From positions 1-36,061 of the forward strand of contig JBCDCE010000041.1 in the NCBI GenBank assembly GCA_039182515.1: a stretch of 36,061 bases of DNA, written 5' to 3'. The notes below the pieces were generated by a model, which saw nothing but the letters and a program-made list of their open reading frames with translations, did not search any database and was not told where the DNA came from. The position numbers were made by a program, and so were the translations under genes. The stretch is from JBCDCE01 sp039182515. GTDB lineage: Bacteria > Pseudomonadota > Alphaproteobacteria > Rhodobacterales > Rhodobacteraceae. Below, one piece after another: positions 1 through 6,872 of the stretch (within the stretch, counting starts at the first letter, position 1; the number at the start of each line of letters is the position of its first letter).

Positions 1-83
1 GCTTCTGGGCCCGCTTCAACTACGGGTTTAGCGGGGGGCGGGGGAGCTTTGGCCGCACCGGGTTTTTTGTACTTCGAAAACAT
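1..83 (-). CDS. cpaF: CpaF/TadA secretion ATPase, N-terminal 27 codons only
   Basis: Partial gene running off the left edge. The start is an ATG at 83, with a GAGG ribosome-binding sequence about 8 bases upstream. The visible protein begins MFSKYKKPG and continues into an Ala/Pro-rich stretch, which is how Rhodobacterales CpaF (the hexameric ATPase that drives Tad pilus assembly from the cytoplasmic face) typically begins. The position directly downstream of cpaE on the same strand, 73 bp away, supports this. The catalytic core lies outside the window, so the call rests on the leader sequence and synteny. Confidence 0.75.
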   Translation of the reverse strand, partial: MFSKYKKPGAAKAPPPPAKPVVEAGPE

Positions 84-156
84 GTGTCAGACCTCGAATT
101 TCATACTGAATTTGGCGCAGTGTTCGGATGGATGCGGGACCCCGTTCATCGGCCAG

Positions 157-1398
157 CTATTGTTGAACGGCTTCTGCCGCGACGGCCATTTCCTTAATTG
201 AAGCGGCAAGTTTCTGGATCTCTTTGCGCAGGGGGTTCTTTGGGGCAGTTTCCGCCAAAGGCGTGCCGTGATCGCCCGATTGCATGACAGCTTTACCGCC
301 GTCAGGCAGTTGCATCTCGAGTTTGATATCGAGACTTTCGGCCATTTTCTTCACGCGGGCTTTGCCCTGCAGATCAGTAAACTTAGGCGCGCGGTTGAGT
401 ACGAAGCGCAGTTTTTCAAAGGGCAGATCTTCTGATTTCAGCGCTTTGACCATCCGCAGCACGTTTTGCGCAGATCGCATGTCGAGTTCAAGCGTGGCAA
501 AGTAAACCTGCGCGATGTTCAGAATTGTCTCAGTCCAAGCCACAAGCGTGCTGGGCATGGCCACAATGACAAAGTCGAAATTGGCGCGCGCAATTTCCAA
601 AATGCGTTCAACATCTTCTGGGGTCACCATATCAAGCGGAAGGATGTCGCTCGGACAGGTCATGACCTGCAGCTTTTCCTCATGAGACAAAAGGGCCGCC
701 ATGAAGACATCGCTGTCCATGGTTTCCGTATCGGCCAACATCTCATAGACAGCCTCACGTCGCGGCATATCGAGATAAGTGGCAATAGCGCCGAACTGCA
801 GATCGAAATCCAAAAGGCAGACGCGCGGGGTGCGCTCTTTGTCTGCGATGCAAAGCTCCCATGCGAGGTTCACTGCAAAAGTGCTCGCACCAGAACCACC
901 GGCCAGACCTTGCACTGGGAGGACGATCCCGTTGCAATCTGTCTTGGGCTTTAGAGTGTTTTGCATTTCCTGGGGAGGCGGTGCCTCAGGCTCAGGCATG
1001 CGCAGCCGCTCAATGGCTGCATTCAATTCGTTTTCTGGGAGCGGGTAGGGCACAAAGTCATCGGCCCCCAAACGCAACAACTGGTGCAGCGCGATGGGGC
1101 TCAATTCTTCGGCGATCAAGATGACCTTGATGCCCGCCTCTTTGGCGGTCGTGATCACTTCGCCGATCAGCGAGAGATCTTCCTCATCCTGGTCATCCAC
1201 GGCCACGGCCACAAATTCCAGCGCTTCAGCATCAGACTGCTTAAAGAATGCTATCGCATCCTGAAAGCCCAGGTCCCCCCAGCTTTCGCCCAGCGCGACC
1301 TCCATGTCTTCGATCAAAAGATCAAAGTTCTGTACATCTCGCGAGATTGTACAAGCGGTGATCTGTGCCGGTTGGGGTTGTAAGACTGCGCTACCCAT
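157..1398 (-). CDS. cpaE: Tad pilus localisation ATPase CpaE/TadZ
   Basis: 413 aa, cytoplasmic. CpaE/TadZ proteins place the Tad machine at the cell pole. The first ~130 residues look like a receiver-type (ARD) domain with little remaining phosphorylation chemistry; residues ~155-400 are a ParA/MinD-type P-loop ATPase. The P-loop is GLAGGSGASTF, which has the Gly-rich shape but lacks the signature lysine of KGGxGKT, a known trait of many CpaE proteins. Later ParA-like blocks are present (VCLLDFDLQFGAIATYLD, then FDFVIVAMPST). The ATG at 1398 has AGGA about 7 bases upstream. It lies 248 bp beyond the OmpA-like gene, after a strong terminator, so it probably heads its own transcript with cpaF. 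Confidence 0.9.
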   Translation of the reverse strand: MGSAVLQPQPAQITACTISRDVQNFDLLIEDMEVALGESWGDLGFQDAIAFFKQSDAEALEFVAVAVDDQDEEDLSLIGEVITTAKEAGIKVILIAEELSPIALHQLLRLGADDFVPYPLPENELNAAIERLRMPEPEAPPPQEMQNTLKPKTDCNGIVLPVQGLAGGSGASTFAVNLAWELCIADKERTPRVCLLDFDLQFGAIATYLDMPRREAVYEMLADTETMDSDVFMAALLSHEEKLQVMTCPSDILPLDMVTPEDVERILEIARANFDFVIVAMPSTLVAWTETILNIAQVYFATLELDMRSAQNVLRMVKALKSEDLPFEKLRFVLNRAPKFTDLQGKARVKKMAESLDIKLEMQLPDGGKAVMQSGDHGTPLAETAPKNPLRKEIQKLAASIKEMAVAAEAVQQ

Positions 1399-1599
1399 AC
1401 CAATCGTCCTTCGTCCATATCTGCCCGTATTCTAGTCTTTAGGAGCAGGCGGACTGTGAGACCTTGCCCCAAGGAGCCGATGGCGCGGTCAGGCAAACGG
1501 CACACGACTCCTCAACGGCTAAGATCACTGCCAAAGGCGGCAATAATTGGACAAAATGGATACGATTGTGTGGTTCGAATAAACGATAAGTTGATCAAC

Positions 1600-1621
1600 A
1601 AAAAAGGGGCCCGAAGGCCCC
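1600..1621 (-). terminator. Rho-independent terminator after the OmpA-like gene
   Basis: On the minus strand this is GGGGCC-TTCG-GGCCCC followed by six T. The perfect 6-bp GC stem, stable TTCG tetraloop and T tract are a textbook intrinsic terminator, 26 bp past the stop of the OmpA-like lipoprotein. It separates the flp-cpaB-cpaC-ompA part of the Tad locus from cpaE-cpaF, implying separate control of the structural and ATPase halves. Confidence 0.85.
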
Positions 1622-1646
1622 AATTTTATTGTTTTGGGTGTAATTT

Positions 1647-2318
1647 TTAGCTTCCGGTCTGAACTTCGGAGCCTGTGATGCCACCAAGCTCGGATTCAAG
1701 CGTTGCACCTTGCTCTCTGTACTCGCGGAAAATAACGTCTGCATATTTGCCGTTGAGAACCAAAGGATGGGTCGAAACAAGGCCAGCCACTTCTGTAACG
1801 GTCCGGCGATTGCGGCGCTCTTTCTCTTGTGTCGCCACGATGGGCTGACGCTCACCGAACGAGACCAGCGCGTCCAAACGGGTGCGGCTCACACCTTGGC
1901 TGACCAGGTAATTCACAGCCGCAAGCGCGCGGGCGCGACCCAATCGGACGTTGTAAGCATCTGAGCCCACAGCATCGGTATGGCCATAAACACTAAAGCG
2001 CAGTTCTGGGAACTGGTTGATGTAGTTCGCTTGCTGCTTCAGCGTGAGGCGCGCTGCATCATCAAGAACAGCCTTGTTGAACTCAAACGTGACCGTTGTT
2101 TCAACTTCATTTGCAAAACGGGCACCCATATCTTGAAGGAACTTGATGTCCCCGTTTTGCACTTGGGTATTGTTCATCGTGGCATTGCCGAAAAAGCCGC
2201 CATCGATGACCGCACCAGCTTCAGAGTTAAACTGGTTGCGGGTGGCGTTTTCGCTTGCGCAGGCCGAGACGAGCGCGACGCAAGCGGTCAAAGTTGTGAA
2301 TTTGATTGCGCGTTTCAT
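1647..2318 (-). CDS. OmpA-family outer-membrane lipoprotein of the Tad locus
   Basis: 223 aa. A short basic-hydrophobic leader ends in the lipobox VSAC (Cys ~20), predicting a lipidated outer-membrane protein. Residues ~75-180 form an OmpA C-terminal peptidoglycan-binding domain: FEFNKAVLDDAA, then VYGHTDAVGSDAYN, LGRARALAAVNYL and ERRNRRT are its usual blocks. In Rhodobacterales Tad loci an OmpA-like gene commonly sits between cpaC and cpaE, where it probably anchors or stabilises the secretin in the cell wall (inference). It starts 3 bp after the cpaC stop, so the two are surely co-transcribed; a strong terminator follows. Confidence 0.9.
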   Translation of the reverse strand: MKRAIKFTTLTACVALVSACASENATRNQFNSEAGAVIDGGFFGNATMNNTQVQNGDIKFLQDMGARFANEVETTVTFEFNKAVLDDAARLTLKQQANYINQFPELRFSVYGHTDAVGSDAYNVRLGRARALAAVNYLVSQGVSRTRLDALVSFGERQPIVATQEKERRNRRTVTEVAGLVSTHPLVLNGKYADVIFREYREQGATLESELGGITGSEVQTGS

Positions 2319-2321
2319 GGC

Positions 2322-3734
2322 TTACTCCATCACGTATCCGTAGGAGCCCGTGAAGTCTTGCTTGGCGACTTCGGCAACAGGGCCTTTTTTGGGCGCTTGC
2401 CCAATCACACGACCACCCAAGAAAAGCTCGCGCTCGGTTGGGGGCACAATACGATCCGTTGGCAGGGCCAGAGCTTCGCCGCGCGTCGCGCTGACAAGGT
2501 GCGGAGTGATAATGATCACAAGCTCAGTCTGTCCGCGTTGATAAGAGGTCGAGCGGAACAATGTTCCCAGCACCGGCACGTCGCCAATCCAAGGCACTTG
2601 GTTGTTAAGGTCTTGGAACGTGTCTTGGATAAGACCCGCAATGGCGAAACTCTCGCCGTCCCGCATTTCAACGGTTGTGTTGGCTTCGCGGCGGCGGAAA
2701 GCGTCGATTGTAAAACCATTCTGTGTGAACGAGTTCGTTGGATCGATCGAGCTCACGGCGGTTTCAAAGGAAATGTTAATCTTGTCGCCGTCCACAACGC
2801 GGGGCACGAAGTTCAATTCGATCCCGAAAGGCTTGTATTCTACAGTGATCAGGCCGCTGTCTTGAGCAACTGGCACTGGATATTCGCCACCTGCCAAGAA
2901 CTTCGCCTCTTGGCCCGAAAGGGCAACGAGGTTTGGTTCAGCCAGCGTGCGAACAATACCTTTTTGCTCAAGCGCTTCGAGCAAGAAATCAAGGCGAAGG
3001 CTGTCGATATCAAACCCAAAGATCGAAGCTCCAATGGCTTCACCGTTGAGGTTAAACGCGTTTGTTATTGAGCCTTGCCCGCCAGCTCCGGTTAGCCCAC
3101 CGCTGCCAACGGCCAGCAGGTTGCCGTTGCCGCCGCTCAAGTTCAGACCGCCGTCGAGTTGTTTGCTCACGTTGCGCTGCATTTCAGCAAACCGCACTTT
3201 CAGCATGACCTGGTGGCTACCGCCTACAACCATGAGGTTGGAAACGCGGTCAGGCGCGTAGCGATTTGCCAGATCCAGCGCGCGATCCATGCGCTCGATG
3301 GAGGAGGCTGTGCCGGACAGTACAATGCCGTCGTTTGCTGTGCGCACTTCGATCTCTTCACCTGGAAGGATTTGGCGCAAACGCTCTTTGAACTCTGCCA
3401 CATCAGGGGCGACTTGCACTTCAACGTTTGCAATCAGCCGTCCATCTGGGCCGAGCAATGTTAAAGTTGTGCGTCCAGGCGTTTTGCCAAGGACATAAAT
3501 GGTGCGATCCGACAGCGTAGAGATGTCAGCGATCTGAGGATTTGCAATTGAAAGCTCTGCAAAGGGATCTTCGCTTTCAACCACAACAGCTCGGTTCATC
3601 GGTACGTTTAATACGCTGGAAGATGATTTGTCATCGAGTACGCGCAAAGCCTGAGCTTGCACGAGCGAAACGCCACTCGAAAACGCAATGGCCAACCCCA
3701 AAAGGGCCGCCTTTAAAAACGGTGTTCTAGACAT
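2322..3734 (-). CDS. cpaC: Tad pilus outer-membrane secretin CpaC/RcpA
   Basis: 470 aa. A signal peptide (residues 1-28, cut near VQA-QA) sends it to the periplasm. Next come a pilus-assembly N domain (~30-110), a BON-like domain (~115-170) and the secretin domain (~175-420), recognised by GIVRTLAEPNLVALSGQEA, then VPWIGDVPVLGTLF and TELVIIITPHLV. It forms the multimeric outer-membrane gate through which the Flp pilus exits. Residues ~200-235 are a Gly/Asn/Ser-rich loop typical of secretin inserts. The 197-bp gap upstream towards cpaB holds a GC hairpin, so a separate promoter for cpaC-ompA is possible. Confidence 0.93.
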   Translation of the reverse strand: MSRTPFLKAALLGLAIAFSSGVSLVQAQALRVLDDKSSSSVLNVPMNRAVVVESEDPFAELSIANPQIADISTLSDRTIYVLGKTPGRTTLTLLGPDGRLIANVEVQVAPDVAEFKERLRQILPGEEIEVRTANDGIVLSGTASSIERMDRALDLANRYAPDRVSNLMVVGGSHQVMLKVRFAEMQRNVSKQLDGGLNLSGGNGNLLAVGSGGLTGAGGQGSITNAFNLNGEAIGASIFGFDIDSLRLDFLLEALEQKGIVRTLAEPNLVALSGQEAKFLAGGEYPVPVAQDSGLITVEYKPFGIELNFVPRVVDGDKINISFETAVSSIDPTNSFTQNGFTIDAFRRREANTTVEMRDGESFAIAGLIQDTFQDLNNQVPWIGDVPVLGTLFRSTSYQRGQTELVIIITPHLVSATRGEALALPTDRIVPPTERELFLGGRVIGQAPKKGPVAEVAKQDFTGSYGYVME

Positions 3735-3884
3735 TGTGACCTGCCTCTCATGCCACGGGTTTGCTCAAAGGGTCTTTGCCCAATTACCGTGATTGATGGC
3801 CTAGAAGCGGAATTTTTGCAAGAATCAATGTCTTGGGGGGGGCTCTTTATGTGCCGAGGCAGCAACACTCGGCCCTAAATGAAT

Positions 3885-3910
3885 GCGGCGCCTCCCGAGG
3901 GACGCGCCGC
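3885..3910 (-). terminator. GC-rich hairpin after cpaB, possible terminator or attenuator
   Basis: Perfect 7-bp inverted repeat GCGGCGC/GCGCCGC around a 12-nt loop, 22 bp past the cpaB stop on the minus strand. Only a broken T-rich run (ATTCATTT) follows, so termination is likely partial at best. It could reduce transcription from the pilin/cpaB genes into cpaC. Confidence 0.4.
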
Positions 3911-3931
3911 CAAACCTTACGCAAAGTTAGC

Positions 3932-4786
3932 TTATTGTGTGCAGGGAATTGGAATTTCCACTACTTCTGCCCCTTTGCGGGTGCGGATGGTGCATCGCTG
4001 TTCTTCTTGTTCAAAGACCTCTTCTTGGCGCTCAATTCCGAGCAAAGCACCTTGGTCAACGTCGATCACTTGCGCCACAGTCTCGTCATCCAAGCCCACA
4101 AGGGACAGCGACAGGTTGCCTGTGCTTTGCGCTTGGGCCAGCGCTGCGATCTGTTGTGGTGAGGCTTCAACGGTCACGGTTTGAGCGATTTGAGCTTGGA
4201 CCGTATCAATGTCCGCGGATTGGTCGATTGCGATCAAACGTAGCCGGGCTTCGATCAATTTGGTGATGCCCTGGCCAAATGACTCTTCTTGGTTGGGCGG
4301 CGCGCCCGTCCAGTAAACATCGACAAAGTCGTTGGGGCGCAAGAAGCCAGACACACCCGTCTGCGCGTCAACGGTAATCGCAAAAGCGCGTTTACCTGCA
4401 CTCAGTCGTGAGGTGATGCCCGCGTCAGCTCCAGGCTCAGACACTTTAATGGACAAAACGGCTTCGTCCTTTTCCATCGCGCGCAGCGCCACACGGGGCA
4501 CTTCAAAGCCACGAGGGAACAGATCCTCGACAGTTGTGATCGCGCCCTCTGGGATTGCGTCGACTGGCCAAAGCACAGGGCGCATATCATCTTTTACAAG
4601 CGGTTCCCCGTACCTTACGGCACGTGTTGTGACGAAAACCGACGTTGTTTCAACCACTTGTGCGCTCGCAGCGCGCTCAGCTTCAAGCTGAGCTTGATAA
4701 TTTCCGATATAGCCCTGGGCCATGTAGACCGCGAACCCGGCCAAGCCGAGCCCCAAGAGCAATACCAATCCAAACACAACACGCAT
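3932..4786 (-). CDS. cpaB: Tad pilus assembly protein CpaB/RcpC
   Basis: 284 aa. An N-terminal membrane anchor (residues ~3-25) is followed by a periplasmic SAF-type domain (~50-115, including TRAVRYGEPLVKDDM) and a CpaB C-terminal domain with FLRPNDFVDVYWT. CpaB is a periplasmic component that works with the secretin CpaC. The ATG at 4786 has GAGG about 7 bases upstream. No prepilin peptidase (cpaA/tadV) lies between the pilins and cpaB, so the processing enzyme must be encoded elsewhere in the genome. Confidence 0.9.
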   Translation of the reverse strand: MRVVFGLVLLLGLGLAGFAVYMAQGYIGNYQAQLEAERAASAQVVETTSVFVTTRAVRYGEPLVKDDMRPVLWPVDAIPEGAITTVEDLFPRGFEVPRVALRAMEKDEAVLSIKVSEPGADAGITSRLSAGKRAFAITVDAQTGVSGFLRPNDFVDVYWTGAPPNQEESFGQGITKLIEARLRLIAIDQSADIDTVQAQIAQTVTVEASPQQIAALAQAQSTGNLSLSLVGLDDETVAQVIDVDQGALLGIERQEEVFEQEEQRCTIRTRKGAEVVEIPIPCTQ

Positions 4787-4921
4787 TGTCTACCTCATTC
4801 CAAACGGGTCTACGGATTTCTTCCTGTTAAACGGTGCGCCCAGATTGCGGCGAAACCGTGGTTTTCGGGCGAAAACTCAATGGCTTTTGCAAAGATTGCG
4901 AACAATCTTAAGCTTCCAGTT

Positions 4922-5098
4922 TTAAAGTGTCTGGGACGCCAAATTGCTTGATATTTTATCCGCTGTTGCGCGCGCGCCCCCGCCCACAAGCATCGAAACG
5001 AGAATGGCCAGTCCAACAACCGCTGCGGTGATCATCACCCAGTCAACCGTTACAGCGCCGTCTTCGTTCCGACGAAATCTCTTCAAAAATCTACACAT
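4922..5098 (-). CDS. Third, divergent Flp-type pilin (58 aa)
   Basis: 58 aa. It starts at ATG 5098, with an in-frame stop just two codons upstream that fixes the start, and ends with TAA at 4922. It begins MCRFLKRFRRNEDG, then AVTVDWVMITAAVVGLAIL, and ends KISSNLASQTL. The basic leader, the Gly-Ala prepilin peptidase site, the hydrophobic helix and the KISS-LA-QTL tail match the two neighbouring pilins, so it is a genuine paralogue. It differs in a shorter, Gly-rich segment (LVGGGARATADK) after the helix. The ribosome-binding site is weak. It may be a minor pilin or pseudopilin, lying between the major pilins and cpaB. Confidence 0.82.
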   Translation of the reverse strand: MCRFLKRFRRNEDGAVTVDWVMITAAVVGLAILVSMLVGGGARATADKISSNLASQTL

Positions 5099-5198
5099 TG
5101 ATCATCCATCCACATTGGGTACTCGTGTGATGTCAGGCTTGCACAGTAACATGGCGAAAACTGGTTACTGAATTGACATTAAAGGGTTAATTCGCCTC

Positions 5199-5228
5199 AA
5201 AAAAAAGGCCGCGCTGGTTCGCGCGGCC
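5199..5228 (-). terminator. Rho-independent terminator after the major pilin genes
   Basis: Minus-strand stem GGCCGCGC/GCGCGGCC (8 perfect pairs) with a 6-nt loop and eight T immediately after. It lies 23 bp past the stop of the second pilin gene. It would make a short, stable pilin-only mRNA and lower read-through into the third pilin and cpaB, as expected where pilin subunits are needed in large excess. Confidence 0.88.
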
Positions 5229-5251
5229 TTCTCAGATAAGATGCTAAGATC

Positions 5252-5434
5252 TTAGTAACCGAGCGTTTGTGTCGCCAGTTTCGAAGAGATTTTCTCTGCG
5301 AGGGCTTCAGTTTGTGTACCAACTGAGAGCAAAACTGCGAGGCCGAGGCCAACGATGGCTGCTGTCAGAACAACCCAGTCTACAGTTACGGCGCCGTCTT
5401 CGTCTTTGCGGAAGTTTTTGATGAAGTTGATCAT
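5252..5434 (-). CDS. flp: Flp/Fap-type IVb pilin, copy 1
   Basis: 60 aa. Short charged leader (MINFIKNFRKDEDG), predicted cleavage after Gly14, then AVTVDWVVLTAAIVGLG, the hydrophobic assembly helix. In classical Flp pilins positions +5/+6 of the mature protein are Glu-Tyr; here they are Asp-Trp. The mature protein is identical in sequence to that of the copy directly upstream; only the leader differs. AAGGA lies ~8 bases before the ATG. It is the major structural subunit of the Tad adhesion pilus, processed at the inner membrane. Confidence 0.93.
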   Translation of the reverse strand: MINFIKNFRKDEDGAVTVDWVVLTAAIVGLGLAVLLSVGTQTEALAEKISSKLATQTLGY

Positions 5435-5460
5435 TTGTTTAGTCCTTCAGGTGTAAGGGC

Positions 5461-5649
5461 TTAGTAGCCGAGTGTTTGGGTTGCGAGCTTCGAAGAGATT
5501 TTCTCTGCGAGGGCTTCAGTTTGTGTACCAACCGAAAGCAGAACAGCGAGGCCAAGGCCCACGATTGCAGCGGTCAGAACAACCCAGTCAACGGTCACAG
5601 CACCGTCTTCGTCGTTGCGGAAGTTTTTGATCAAGTTCGCGAATTTCAT
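5461..5649 (-). CDS. flp: Flp/Fap-type IVb pilin, copy 2
   Basis: 62 aa from ATG 5649, chosen over longer upstream reading because GGAGGGAA sits ~6 bases before it and the leader then matches copy 1. Leader MKFANLIKNFRNDEDG, then the same mature sequence as copy 1. DNA identity between the copies is high but contains many synonymous differences (for example in the codons for the helix), so the duplication is not very recent or the protein is under strong purifying selection. It is the first gene of the pilus cluster, facing a 377-bp divergent spacer. Confidence 0.93.
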   Translation of the reverse strand: MKFANLIKNFRNDEDGAVTVDWVVLTAAIVGLGLAVLLSVGTQTEALAEKISSKLATQTLGY

Positions 5650-6026
5650 AACAGTTCCCTCCATAGGATATATCGCACTTACAAGGTCCGTGACGGGGCA
5701 CTTGGGTCGGCCTCTTGATGACCCGTCTCCGCCTTGGATGAGGATGTTTTGACCTTGGTTTGGGGCATCATTGGGGCGTCTTTCGTGCTTTTTCCGTGAA
5801 AATTTAAAGCAGTCGAATTTTCTTTTAAGGTGCGGAAAATAAACAATAAAAATCATATAGCGAAATTTTTCGTTAATTTATTGTCGGCGTATTGAAACCA
5901 ATGCTTAACGCAGCGCTTTATTTTTTCTGGATTGGCACCGAAAAGTTTGCGAGAAGGTCGGGTAATGAGCTCTGCTGGATCCCAGATGTTCAAGACTGGC
6001 GGAAAAAAACAAAGAGCAGATTGAGC
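5650..6026. promoter_or_regulatory. Divergent spacer between pilin and transglycosylase genes
   Basis: 377 bp without a convincing gene. It must contain the pilin promoter (minus) and probably the promoter for the plus-strand transglycosylase. The stretch 5800-5895 is strikingly AT-rich (runs of A and T around 5810-5880), unlike the flanks, as is usual for a strong promoter region. I see no perfect CtrA box or clear sigma-54 element. A longer reading of the transglycosylase gene would begin at 5892 inside this spacer, but lacks a signal peptide at its front. Confidence 0.5.
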
Positions 6027-6872
6027 ATGATACGACATTGCGTCCTTGTGGCCCTGGCCTGCACTGTTTTCTGCGCGCCTGTGGTGGCCGAAACACCCAA
6101 ACCCAAACCCTTTGCCGATTTCAGTGCGAAGTTCGTTAAACCTCCAAAACGCAAAACCTCCTCTAAGCGCATCACCGTGCAGGTGACGCCGGCTGTAAAA
6201 ACCAAACCATCGTCGTCAGCGCCTCAAGCTGTGGCTTTGGCCAAACCAAACCCGCCCACCAAAAACAGCGGTTGGTTTTGGAACACCATTTCTCCAACGC
6301 TGGCCGCGCAAAGCCCCGCACGTCTTTCCACGGCGCTGCGCCACATTGAACGCAGTTCCGCCGATGCCAGCCAAGCGCTGGCGAAATCCACACCGCGCCT
6401 GCAAGACCTGCAAAACATTGCCTCCAGTTACGGCCGTGAGATTATGCGGGCCTCTATTAACACACGTGTGTCTCCGGCGCTGGCTCTGGCTGTGATCAGC
6501 GTTGAGAGCTCAGGCAATGCCTTGGCCGCAAGCCGGGCAGGCGCGCAAGGCTTGATGCAGCTTATGCCTGTGACCGCAGATCGCTTTGGCGTGCGCGATG
6601 CCTTTGATCCCTTCGACAATATATCCGGTGGCGTGAAGTTTCTCGATCATCTGATGGGTCGCTACGACAGTGATCCAATGCTTGTTTTGGCCGCCTATAA
6701 TGCAGGCGAAGGATCGGTGCGCGATCATAAGGGGGTTCCGCCCTTTGCAGAAACGCGCGCCTATGTGCCCAAAGTGCTTGCCGCTTGGTCGGTGGCCAAA
6801 GGGCTGTGTTTGACCCAACCTGAGCTTTTGTCGGATGGCTGCGTCTTTGCCAGCGCAGGAGTGAGCCAGTGA
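6027..6872 (+). CDS. Secreted lytic transglycosylase (SLT domain)
   Basis: 281 aa from ATG 6027. This start is preferred because it gives a clean signal peptide (MIRHCVLVALACTVFCAPVVAE, cut after VVA); an in-frame ATG at 5892 would bury it. A Lys/Pro/Ser-rich linker covers ~25-85. The catalytic domain (~125-265) shows ALALAVISVESSGNALA, with the Glu of ESSGN as catalytic acid, followed by GAQGLMQLMPVTADRFG and VLAAYNAGEGSV, all hallmarks of SLT family 1. It cleaves peptidoglycan glycan strands in the periplasm. Its stop overlaps the next gene's GTG by 4 bp. It may belong to envelope remodelling with the downstream polyprenyl gene, or serve Tad pilus passage; context does not decide. Confidence 0.9.
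   Translation: MIRHCVLVALACTVFCAPVVAETPKPKPFADFSAKFVKPPKRKTSSKRITVQVTPAVKTKPSSSAPQAVALAKPNPPTKNSGWFWNTISPTLAAQSPARLSTALRHIERSSADASQALAKSTPRLQDLQNIASSYGREIMRASINTRVSPALALAVISVESSGNALAASRAGAQGLMQLMPVTADRFGVRDAFDPFDNISGGVKFLDHLMGRYDSDPMLVLAAYNAGEGSVRDHKGVPPFAETRAYVPKVLAAWSVAKGLCLTQPELLSDGCVFASAGVSQ

Noticed and set aside
1980..3071. 363-codon plus-strand open frame opposite cpaC/ompA
   Set aside because: It lies fully antisense to two strongly supported Tad genes, has no ribosome-binding site or recognisable domain, and its length follows from the codon bias of the opposite strand.
5892..6026. Longer transglycosylase start at 5892
   Set aside because: It would put 45 residues before a typical signal peptide and has no ribosome-binding site; ATG 6027 gives a normal exported enzyme.
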